NCBI RefSeq assembly: GCF_013391765.2
Contig: NZ_JACBGI020000003.1
Span: forward strand, 62,001 to 126,000
Length of the DNA: 64,000 bases
Source of the DNA: Thiomicrorhabdus heinhorstiae
Lineage (GTDB): Bacteria; Pseudomonadota; Gammaproteobacteria; Thiomicrospirales; Thiomicrospiraceae
Reading direction: 5' to 3'
Shown one piece after another: positions 46,806-54,245 of the stretch (the stretch's first letter is position 1; every line of letters begins with the position of its first letter). The notes below the pieces were generated by a model. It ran no database searches and was not told the DNA's origin. It saw only the letters and a program-made list of their open reading frames with translations. The translations under genes were made by a program, and so were the position numbers.

Positions 46806-48052
46806 TGGATGCGTCACAAGTAGCACAAGTTACGGAAATGATGTACGCCCTGCGTAACCCTGCAGGGATTCCGACCTTCCCGATTATCTTCATCGGGTTG
46901 GGTGTACTGACATTCGCTCTGCACATTCTGTTCGTTCAGTTGATGCTGGGTACTTCCGCCATCACCCTTTACGGTGCCTTTAGAGAGAATGCTTACTGGC
47001 GCCGTCTGGGTGCGGCCATGCTGGAAATCGCCAAGGTCTCGGTCTCGGTGGCCGTGGTGATCGGGGTTGCACCGCTGTTGTTCGTACAGGTTATTTACGA
47101 TCCGCACTGGTATACCTCGAACGTCTTGTCTGCGGACTGGGTTATTGCTTTTATCGTCATCTTGATTTTGGCGTACTGGGCGATGTATTACTTCTACTTC
47201 CGCAACTCGAAGAATGCCGATAAGACGGCGGTGCCTAGTTCACGTTGGTCGATGTTGATCAGCTTGGCTCTAATGCTGGTCGTGGGCTTTATCATGCACA
47301 GCTTGACTTCGCAGATCTTGCACCCTGAGTTGTGGAAAGAGTGGTATATGCAAAACGGCAAGTTGGATTACAGCGGTGATCAGTTGCATGCGTTCAATAT
47401 CTGGCGTTATGCCTTCTTCATCAGTATGTCGATTCCGGTGACCGGTGCGATGCTGGTCACTTACCGTCGCTTCAAGTCGGTACGTGAAGATGCCGACCAC
47501 GACTACCTGAACTGGGCGGCCGAAGTCGGTAAAAAATGGATCAAAGTCGGTTCGGTAATTGCCACAGTGCTGTATGTCATGTGGATGGTCACTCTGCCGG
47601 AAACCGCCGGTAACTTCGCAACCTCAATCTGGGGCATCCTGGGTGGTGTGGCCGTCATCGGTTATGCACTATGGGCTCAGTTGCGTCTGCGTGGCGAAGC
47701 GAGATTCTGCAGCTATATGGCTTTACCGATGGCGTTGGTGATCGGTCTGGTGGTAGCGATCTCTCGCGAGATTCTGCGCTACGACATCCTGAACGGCTTC
47801 TTCCACTATGACTTCTTCGATTACAAGATCGTCATGGACTGGTACTCAACCGGCTTGTTCTTCCTGACCTTCGCGATTGTCGGCGGGGTGGTCTTGAGCT
47901 ATTTCCTGACCATCGCATGGAAATCGGGGCAAACCGTTGGAGTATACACTCCGGGTGCCGGCGTCAATAAACTGGGGACCCTTTCCATCTGGATCGTGGT
48001 TCTATGGATTATCCAGTTCTTCGTCGTCGGCTTCTATGTTTGGGCTCAGTAA
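46805..48052 (+). CDS. Cytochrome bd-superfamily-like membrane subunit II (copy B)
   Basis: 415 residues, identical to copy A subunit II, overlapping subunit I by one base. The sequence identity with copy A ends three bases after its stop codon: copy A continues GGCGTC and copy B AAAGG. Predicted partner of subunit I in the inner membrane. Confidence 0.7.
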   Translation: MDASQVAQVTEMMYALRNPAGIPTFPIIFIGLGVLTFALHILFVQLMLGTSAITLYGAFRENAYWRRLGAAMLEIAKVSVSVAVVIGVAPLLFVQVIYDPHWYTSNVLSADWVIAFIVILILAYWAMYYFYFRNSKNADKTAVPSSRWSMLISLALMLVVGFIMHSLTSQILHPELWKEWYMQNGKLDYSGDQLHAFNIWRYAFFISMSIPVTGAMLVTYRRFKSVREDADHDYLNWAAEVGKKWIKVGSVIATVLYVMWMVTLPETAGNFATSIWGILGGVAVIGYALWAQLRLRGEARFCSYMALPMALVIGLVVAISREILRYDILNGFFHYDFFDYKIVMDWYSTGLFFLTFAIVGGVVLSYFLTIAWKSGQTVGVYTPGAGVNKLGTLSIWIVVLWIIQFFVVGFYVWAQ

Positions 48053-48068
48053 GGAAAAGGAAAGCTTT

Positions 48069-48476
48069 ATGAAACAAACAGTCATTGCCACCCTGTTGGC
48101 CACCGCATTTGCGGTTGCCGCCCCTTCCGCTATCGCAGCGGAAGGCGGTAAAAAGAAACTGACTCAGGAACAGATCGATAAGGTGGTTCAGTCACAACCC
48201 ATGCCGACAGGGAAAATGTTGGCAGATAACTGCTCTGCGTGTCACGGCACCTTGGGCGCGGAATTTAACGAAGCTATGCCGCCATTGGCCGGAATGAAAA
48301 AGGAAAATTTCATTAAGTTGATGAAAGCGTTCCGCGCGAATGCCTTTCCGACCATCGTGATGCATGACGTCGCTTACGTCTTTACCGATACGGAAATCGA
48401 AGCGATGGCGGATTATTTCGCTGCTCAGAAAGCCGAAGAATGGACTCGCCCTGACTTTAAAGGAGAAGGCAAATGA
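48069..48476 (+). CDS. Monoheme cytochrome c, FccA-like (copy B)
   Basis: 135 residues from the ATG at 48069, which has AAGGAAAAGGAAAG upstream; a longer frame reaching into the oxidase gene is not credible. Signal peptide to AIAAEG, heme site CSACH (residues 55-59), then GAEFNEAMPPLAGMKKENFIKLMKAFRANAFPTIVMHDVA with a likely axial Met. Compared with copy A it has an extra Lys/Gln-rich stretch before the heme and clearly different surface residues. Its stop overlaps the flavoprotein start. Confidence 0.85.
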   Translation: MKQTVIATLLATAFAVAAPSAIAAEGGKKKLTQEQIDKVVQSQPMPTGKMLADNCSACHGTLGAEFNEAMPPLAGMKKENFIKLMKAFRANAFPTIVMHDVAYVFTDTEIEAMADYFAAQKAEEWTRPDFKGEGK

Positions 48477-49780
48477 GCCAGATTACCCGACGCGACCTCA
48501 TTAAACTGTTCGGTGCAGGCGCGGCTGCCAGTACCGGATTGCTTGGTGCTTCCAAACAGGCCTATGCCAAAAGCAGTGCACACATCGTCATCGTCGGTGG
48601 CGGTATCGGCGGTGCGGCGTTTGCCAAATACATGCGTTTGGCCAATGCCGACGTCAAGATCACCATGATTGAACCGAATCCGCAATACACCTTTTGCCCC
48701 GGCAGTAACGAGATTCTATCCGGCCATGAGACGTTGGAAAACCTGACCGTCAACTACAACACCCTGAAAAGTCGTTTCAATATTGATGTAGTGCAGGATA
48801 TTGCAACCGAAATCAATTACGAAGGTCATCAGATTTCGACCATCAGAAGCGGTCAAATCAGCTACGACAAATTAGTCGTTTCTCCCGGCCCGGATTTCGA
48901 CTACCAGTTTGTCGACGGCTACGATGCCGAATTGGCCGAAGGCGATTTCCCGCATGCTTGGAAAGCCGGTCCGCAAACGCTTAAATTGAAGCAGCAGATC
49001 GATTCCATGCGTCAGGGCGGCACTATGGTAATCAGTGCACCGAGCAATCCGTATCGCTGCCCACCGGCACCTTATGAACGTGCCTCTTTTATCGCGAATA
49101 TGCTCAAGCAGAGTAACCCGACAGCCAAACTGTTGATTCTGGATTCGAAAACAAGCTATGTGTTCCAAAATCACTTTGAACACTACTGGAAACAGCACCA
49201 CAATTTCGGCCAGGAAAATGCGCGTATCGAATGGGTTTCTGCAAAAAAAGGCGGAACGGTTATCAAGCTGGATGCTGCTGAAAAAATCGTCACGACCGTT
49301 GGCGGTGAAAAAATCAAGGCGGACGTCATCAACATTATTCCGGAAGAAAAAGCCGGTCGTTTCGCAATTGCCAACGGCTTGGCTTTAGGCAAGAACTGGG
49401 TACCTTACGAACCTAAGACCTTTGCCTCTAAAGTCCATCCTGATGTTTATGTAATTGGTGACACCGTCGATGCGCCTATGCCGAAAACCGGCTATGTGGC
49501 CAGCAATCAGGCGAAAGTGGTCGCCGCAGCCATTAACGATCTGCTTGCCGGCAAAGAGCCCGGCACCCCGTTCATTACCAACAACTGTGTTGCCATGGCC
49601 GGTGAAGATTACGGTATGACCATTACCGCCACCTTCCGCTATACGGGCGAAACCAAAGGCAAAGGCTTCCTGACACAGGTACGTACTTCGAAAATCAGCG
49701 AAAACCCAAGCGTCAATCGTATTCGCGCCGAAGTTGCCAAAAACTGGCAGCGTACTTTCCGTAAAGACATGTTCAGCTAA
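48473..49780 (+). CDS. fccB: Flavocytochrome c sulfide dehydrogenase flavoprotein (copy B)
   Basis: 435 residues, clearly diverged from copy A. Tat signal TRRDLIKLFG, FAD loop IVIVGGGIGGAAFAKYMR, and the three key cysteines: Cys75 in QYTFCPGSNE (FAD link), Cys196 in YRCPPAPYERAS and Cys372 in NNCVAMAGEDYG (redox disulfide). It lacks the GWCP segment of copy A (NWVP instead). The PHAWKAGPQTLKLKQQ stretch is closer to Allochromatium FccB than copy A is. It may differ from copy A in substrate affinity or product. Electrons should go to the adjacent cytochrome. Confidence 0.9.
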   Translation: MSQITRRDLIKLFGAGAAASTGLLGASKQAYAKSSAHIVIVGGGIGGAAFAKYMRLANADVKITMIEPNPQYTFCPGSNEILSGHETLENLTVNYNTLKSRFNIDVVQDIATEINYEGHQISTIRSGQISYDKLVVSPGPDFDYQFVDGYDAELAEGDFPHAWKAGPQTLKLKQQIDSMRQGGTMVISAPSNPYRCPPAPYERASFIANMLKQSNPTAKLLILDSKTSYVFQNHFEHYWKQHHNFGQENARIEWVSAKKGGTVIKLDAAEKIVTTVGGEKIKADVINIIPEEKAGRFAIANGLALGKNWVPYEPKTFASKVHPDVYVIGDTVDAPMPKTGYVASNQAKVVAAAINDLLAGKEPGTPFITNNCVAMAGEDYGMTITATFRYTGETKGKGFLTQVRTSKISENPSVNRIRAEVAKNWQRTFRKDMFS

Positions 49781-49792
49781 GGAGCCTCGACA

Positions 49793-50506
49793 ATGATTAA
49801 GATGAAAAAAATCGTTTTATTCGGCGCCTTGTCTCTGGGCGTCGCATACAGTATGAGTGCCTTGGCCTCCGAACACGGCCACGCTGCCAAAGCGGAGCCT
49901 TGGACTTTGGCAAAATGGGATCAGACTGCGGCAAACCTGCCTGGCGGTAATGCTGCCAAAGGCGAAGCATTGCATAAAAACAACTTCTGCATGGCCTGTC
50001 ACGGTGCAGAAGGAGTGGCTCCATCGCGCAATGCGCCGAGTCTTGCCGGCAATACGGTGGAATACACCTACAAAACCCTGAAAGACTATCAGAGCACTTT
50101 GCGCAATGAAGGCAATGGTAAATCTGCAGTGATGATTACCGCCGCGCAAACCCTGAGCGATCAGGATATTGCCGACTTGGCCGCCTACTATGCAAGCCAG
50201 GTGATTCCTGCAAAACCTACCCCTATGACGGTTGATCCGGCAATTGAGCTATTGGTGCGCAAAGGTGATTTTAATCGCATGATTACGCCTTGCGCCTCTT
50301 GCCATGGCGCTCATGGAGAAGGTAAAGATATCACCCCGGCTTTGGCTGGACAGACTCCGGAGTATTTCGTCCGTACCATGCATGCTTATAAGAACGGGCA
50401 CCGTACCAACGATATTAATGAAGGTATGTCGCAGTTCACTCACGATTTGACCGATGCAGAAATCGAAGCCCTAGCCGAGTATTATGCATCGTTGAGTAAA
50501 CAATAA
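49793..50506 (+). CDS. Diheme cytochrome c4-type protein (copy B)
   Basis: 237 residues, signal peptide to SALAS, heme sites CMACH (66-70) and CASCH (167-171). The first half differs a good deal from copy A, while the second half, from VRKGDF onward, is very similar and includes identical 20-base DNA runs near the end. Predicted electron shuttle between FccAB and the oxidase. Confidence 0.88.
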   Translation: MIKMKKIVLFGALSLGVAYSMSALASEHGHAAKAEPWTLAKWDQTAANLPGGNAAKGEALHKNNFCMACHGAEGVAPSRNAPSLAGNTVEYTYKTLKDYQSTLRNEGNGKSAVMITAAQTLSDQDIADLAAYYASQVIPAKPTPMTVDPAIELLVRKGDFNRMITPCASCHGAHGEGKDITPALAGQTPEYFVRTMHAYKNGHRTNDINEGMSQFTHDLTDAEIEALAEYYASLSKQ

Positions 50507-50516
50507 GGAGGTCAAG

Positions 50517-50609
50517 ATGAACGGTTTGAAAGCCATTTTCTGGGGATTCGTTCTGACTTTCGGCACAGTGTTTTTAATGTGGCTGCTAAGTATGATCACC
50601 GTTGTTTAA
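50517..50609 (+). CDS. 30-residue single-helix membrane peptide (copy B)
   Basis: Ten bases after the cytochrome c4 gene, with AAGGAGG upstream. The product begins MNGLKAIFWG and ends LMWLLSMITVV, differing from copy A only at Met4 to Leu and Ile12 to Val, while many codons carry silent changes. Such purifying selection supports a real peptide. Likely a small subunit of the membrane oxidase, like CydX in bd oxidases (inference). Confidence 0.85.
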   Translation: MNGLKAIFWGFVLTFGTVFLMWLLSMITVV

Positions 50610-50631
50610 TCCTTAACAACCTCTCCTGAAT

Positions 50632-50664
50632 AAAAGGCCGTGCTTATTGCTCGGCTTTTTATTT
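50632..50664 (+). terminator. Rho-independent terminator of operon B
   Basis: AAAAGGCCG and CGGCTTTTT pair with an inner GC/GC step and a TTATT loop, followed by ATTTT, 23 bases after the small peptide gene. Confidence 0.85.
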
Positions 50665-51046
50665 TCTCCTAGCAAATGACCTTCTCTAAACCCCTTTAAT
50701 TGGCCGAAATTGTCTTTCAATGCTTCTTTAATTTAGCCAAAAATCCACCTCACCATCACCGATCCCTCTAAATATAAAGCGAGCTATTTTCCGATCCCGT
50801 TATTAATGCTATATTTAGATTTCTGTTTTAGGCGCCACGCTACATCTGCTTCGTAACCAAGTTCGGTTTTTCCTGAAATTCTCTAATCTGATTTGGACGA
50901 TTTTTTTTACCGTTTCAGGCATTTTCCGCCCGGCGGATTTTTATTTGTAGCCTTTATTTCATCCAACGCCATATTCATACAGCCTCGACAGGTTATATAT
51001 TAATTTTCACCGTTCAATCGTAATGCATTAAGACCCGTTAAAACCT
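50665..51046. other. Intergenic region before the phosphatase/kinase gene
   Basis: 382 bases, AT-rich, without a credible gene. TGCTATATTT near 50807 is a possible -10 element for the downstream gene, which would give a leader of about 230 bases. No riboswitch or small RNA signature is recognised. Confidence 0.4.
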
Positions 51047-52774
51047 ATGAAACACGCCCAACTGCAAATCCAATACGGCCAAGCTTCCGAAGCGGGTCGC
51101 AAACCCGTCAATCAGGATTTCCACGGTCTGTGCATTCCACAAGATTATCTGCTGGAATCAAAAGGCATCGCCATCGGTTTGGCGGACGGCGTCAGCAGCA
51201 GCGAAGTCAGTCAAGTCGCCAGCGAAACCGCAGTAAGTAACTTCCTCGAAGATTATTACAGTACGCCGGAATCCTGGCCGGTGAAAAAATCCGCCGTCAG
51301 AGTGCTTAACGCCATTAACTCATGGCTCTACGCGCAAACCCGAAAAAGCCAAAACCGCCGCAATTTCAATAAAGGCTATGTAACCACCTTCAGCGCCGTG
51401 ATATTAAAATCGCATAGCGCACACCTGTTCCATTGCGGTGACAGCCGTATCTATCGGCTGGCAGACAACCGCCTCGTCCAACTGACGGAAGATCACCGAA
51501 CCTGGATCTCGGAAGAGCAGAGTTATTTAAACCGTGCCATGGGAATAAAAAACTTCCTGAATCTGGATTATCACGAAGTCAGCACCAATCCCGGAGACAT
51601 CTTTATTCTTGCCACCGATGGTATTTACGAATGGGTCGATAACACATCCATAACGCAACTGACGCAAGAATATGTCGACGATCTGGATCAGGCTGCGCAG
51701 AAAATTCTTCAAGCGGCCTATGACGCCGGCAGCAACGATAACTTAAGCATTCAGATTATCAGAATCACCCAACTGCCCGAGTTTCAGTTACATGAAATCA
51801 AGCACCAGCTGGATCAGCTGCCTTTCTCACGTCCTCTGGAAGTCAAAGAAGAGTTCGACGGTTATCTGATTCTCAGAGAGCTCTCGGCCAACACCCGCAG
51901 TTATGTGTATCTTGCGCAGGATATCCAGAGCGAAAGAAAAGTGATCTTGAAGCTTCCCGCTCTGGAACAGCAACACGATCTCGACTATCTGGAACGCTTT
52001 TTAATGGAAGAGTGGATCGCCAGACGGTTGAATCATCCGCATCTGCTGAAATCTTTCCCGCCTGAACGCAAACGCAACTACCTCTATACCGTTAGCGAAT
52101 TTATCGAAGGGCAAACCTTGCACCAGTGGATGAAAGACAACAAGAAAGCCGATCTGCAAACCATGCGCAGCATTATCGGCCAGGTCATTCAGGCGTTATA
52201 CGCTCTGCACCGTCTGGAAATCCTGCACCGCGATCTGCGACCACACAATATCATGATCGATAATCACGGAACGGTAACTCTGATCGATTTCGGTTCGGTC
52301 AAAATTCCCGGCGTCGCCGAGCTTAGAGACCCGAAGAAAAAAGAGAAAAATATCGGCACGGCGTTATACAGTGCGACGGAATTTTTTCTCGGCAACACCG
52401 GCGATAAACGTTCGGATCAGTTCTCTCTGGCCGTTATCGCTTACGAGCTCTTGAGCGGTAAACTACCCTATGGAACGGACGTTGCCAAGGCCAATACCCG
52501 AGCCGCGCAACTAAAATTGAAATACCGCAGCCTGAGTATTGAAAACCCGGAAATACCGGCCTGGGTCGATGAAGCCATCAAAAAAGCCGTCAATCCGAAC
52601 CCGCAGAGACGTTACGAGGAAATCTCCGAATTCTTCGCCGACCTGAATCATCCGAATTCGAAGTTCGCCAGCAAACATCAACCGCCGCTCATCGAAAGCA
52701 ATCCTCTGCTATTCTGGAAAGGACTTTCTTTATTCTTATTTCTGACGCTTCTGATCGTAATTATCACAAAATAG
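51047..52774 (+). CDS. PP2C phosphatase / Ser-Thr kinase fusion, membrane-anchored
   Basis: 575 residues. Residues about 8-245 are a PP2C-type phosphatase (RKPVNQDFHG, GLADGVSSSEVS, FHCGDSRIYRL, LATDGIYEWVD, GSNDNLSIQII; the metal-binding Asps are present). Residues about 270-535 are a Hanks-type kinase (ATP lysine in VILKLPAL, catalytic loop LHRDLRPHNIMI, DFG in LIDFGSV). A single helix near 552-574 (GLSLFLFLTLLIVII) anchors it in the inner membrane with both enzymes in the cytoplasm. The opposing activities in one chain suggest a self-tuning switch. Targets are unknown; no obvious substrate gene adjoins it. Confidence 0.88.
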   Translation: MKHAQLQIQYGQASEAGRKPVNQDFHGLCIPQDYLLESKGIAIGLADGVSSSEVSQVASETAVSNFLEDYYSTPESWPVKKSAVRVLNAINSWLYAQTRKSQNRRNFNKGYVTTFSAVILKSHSAHLFHCGDSRIYRLADNRLVQLTEDHRTWISEEQSYLNRAMGIKNFLNLDYHEVSTNPGDIFILATDGIYEWVDNTSITQLTQEYVDDLDQAAQKILQAAYDAGSNDNLSIQIIRITQLPEFQLHEIKHQLDQLPFSRPLEVKEEFDGYLILRELSANTRSYVYLAQDIQSERKVILKLPALEQQHDLDYLERFLMEEWIARRLNHPHLLKSFPPERKRNYLYTVSEFIEGQTLHQWMKDNKKADLQTMRSIIGQVIQALYALHRLEILHRDLRPHNIMIDNHGTVTLIDFGSVKIPGVAELRDPKKKEKNIGTALYSATEFFLGNTGDKRSDQFSLAVIAYELLSGKLPYGTDVAKANTRAAQLKLKYRSLSIENPEIPAWVDEAIKKAVNPNPQRRYEEISEFFADLNHPNSKFASKHQPPLIESNPLLFWKGLSLFLFLTLLIVIITK

Positions 52775-52831
52775 AATTTTCAGAAAAAACCGTTTGAATA
52801 ACTGGTATACACAAAGTGGCTGTTGCAAACA

Positions 52832-53377
52832 TTAAAGCATGTTTTTCAGCACGCTCTTCACATAACCGTTAGAGATCCCTTTGACAGGGGAACCCGTGTT
52901 GTAAATGGATAAGGCCGATAAAATATGCCCACTTCTCAAATGCGCTTCGAGCAGAATCAATGATGCCATAACCGCACTACGACACCCGTCCAGAGCATCC
53001 TCGATGTCAAATCCCATTTTATTCAGGTAACCACCTTCTTCAAAATGTTGAGAGTTTATCTGCAACAGACCAACATCAAAATTCATTCCGCTCCTTTGCA
53101 AACCGGAAATCAGCAGGAGCGCTTGTTTCTTTGACTCAGGCTGAGAACGAAGACGACTATTTGAATTCAAGCCAATCGCAAAAGGATTCATTTCTGACTC
53201 CACTTTTGCTTGAGCTATTAACAACCGTTGATAATCTAATAATGCACATTTTTCTATATGCCCGCGAAACACCTCCTTTCGCACATCATTTGCCTCTGAC
53301 GCCAACACACAGGAAGGTCCAATAAAGCAAATTGACAATATAATTACCGCATACCGATACGTCACCCAATCCATCAA
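52832..53377 (-). CDS. Orphan VirB1-like lytic transglycosylase
   Basis: 181 residues with an N-terminal hydrophobic signal (YAVIILSICFIGPSCVLA). The SLT fold is shown by LIAQAKVESEMNPFAIGLN (catalytic Glu in VESEMNP), FDVGLLQINSQHF and LSIYNTGSPVKGISNGYVKSVL. VirB1-type enzymes cleave peptidoglycan locally for type IV secretion or conjugation machines. No other secretion gene is near, and flanking gaps look more AT-rich than the neighbours, so it may be a remnant of a mobile element. Alternatively it may serve the pilus/secretion genes nearby (prepilin peptidase, secretin). Confidence 0.75.
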   Translation of the reverse strand: MMDWVTYRYAVIILSICFIGPSCVLASEANDVRKEVFRGHIEKCALLDYQRLLIAQAKVESEMNPFAIGLNSNSRLRSQPESKKQALLLISGLQRSGMNFDVGLLQINSQHFEEGGYLNKMGFDIEDALDGCRSAVMASLILLEAHLRSGHILSALSIYNTGSPVKGISNGYVKSVLKNML

Positions 53378-53456
53378 TAATCAACCTCTCTCAACACCCG
53401 CGTCAAAAAACAACAATAACAAACTATTTCAAACACTTATAAATAATTTAAAAAAG

Positions 53457-54245
53457 TTAATAATTTTGCAGGACCAATATCGCAAGAGCCCCTAAAATCA
53501 AAAAAGGCCCAAAAGCAAACTGCCTGCTCTGTGCGCCCTGTACTGCCATCTGCAAAATGCCCCAAAAAATACCGGTCAAAGCGGCAATCAATAAAATCGG
53601 CGATAGCGCCTGCCAGCCGAACCATGCACCCAAGGCGGCAAACAGCTTAAAGTCACCATAGCCCATCCCCTCCTTGCCGGTTGCCAGCTTAAAGCCCCAA
53701 AACACCAGCCATAGCGACAGATAACCCGCAGCGGCACCAATCGCAGCTGATTTAATATCCACAAATCCCCAAATAGCATTCACCGTCAGGCCTAACGCCA
53801 GCAATGGCAAACTCAGGCTGTCCAGAATCAATTGATGTTCGATATCGATAACAAAAATCAACACCAGAAACCACATCAGTAGTACATACAGCAGAGCCTT
53901 TTCGGTAAAACCAAACAACACAAACGGCAATAAGGTCATAAGACCGGTAAACAGCTCAATCCAAAAATAGCGGCTTGGTACGCGAGTGCCGCAATTGGCA
54001 CAACGCCCACGATAAAACAGCCAACTAAATAGCGGGATTAACTGTTTTGGGGTCAAGTCGGTTTGGCAACTTGGGCATTGAGAACGCGACCAGCTCATGG
54101 CTTTAATCTGAGCCAAAAGTCCCATGCCGACCATACGCGGCATACGCCAGGTCACCATAGTGAAAAAGCTGCCGAACAGTAAACCGATAACTGCAATAAA
54201 GCTATAGAGTAACCAGTCAGGATAGATAGCTAACAGATTAGACAC
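53457..54245 (-). CDS. pilD: Type IV prepilin peptidase
   Basis: 262 residues, about eight membrane helices. The cytoplasmic zinc-type tetracysteine motif is present (CPSC 57-60, CANC 82-85), as are the two catalytic Asps of the aspartyl protease, Asp134 in FVIDIEHQLI and Asp198 in GMGYGDFK. It cleaves and N-methylates type IV pilin and pseudopilin leader peptides. Unusually it is not beside pilB/pilC but overlaps an FTR1 iron permease gene by 8 bases. The substrates must be encoded elsewhere; a secretin gene lies 8 kb away. Confidence 0.92.
   Translation of the reverse strand: MSNLLAIYPDWLLYSFIAVIGLLFGSFFTMVTWRMPRMVGMGLLAQIKAMSWSRSQCPSCQTDLTPKQLIPLFSWLFYRGRCANCGTRVPSRYFWIELFTGLMTLLPFVLFGFTEKALLYVLLMWFLVLIFVIDIEHQLILDSLSLPLLALGLTVNAIWGFVDIKSAAIGAAAGYLSLWLVFWGFKLATGKEGMGYGDFKLFAALGAWFGWQALSPILLIAALTGIFWGILQMAVQGAQSRQFAFGPFLILGALAILVLQNY

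Larger units (their letters stand above)
45334..48055. repeat. 2.72-kb near-perfect direct repeat, copy B
   Basis: Second copy of 39577-42298, offset by 5757 bases, covering both oxidase membrane subunit genes and the last 14 leader bases. Downstream genes differ clearly, so the identity is limited to this block. Confidence 0.95.

Noticed and set aside
47937-48068. Extension of the copy B monoheme cytochrome upstream into the oxidase subunit II gene
   Set aside because: The ATG at 48069 has a strong ribosome-binding site and starts a clean signal peptide; the upstream codons encode oxidase sequence in another frame.
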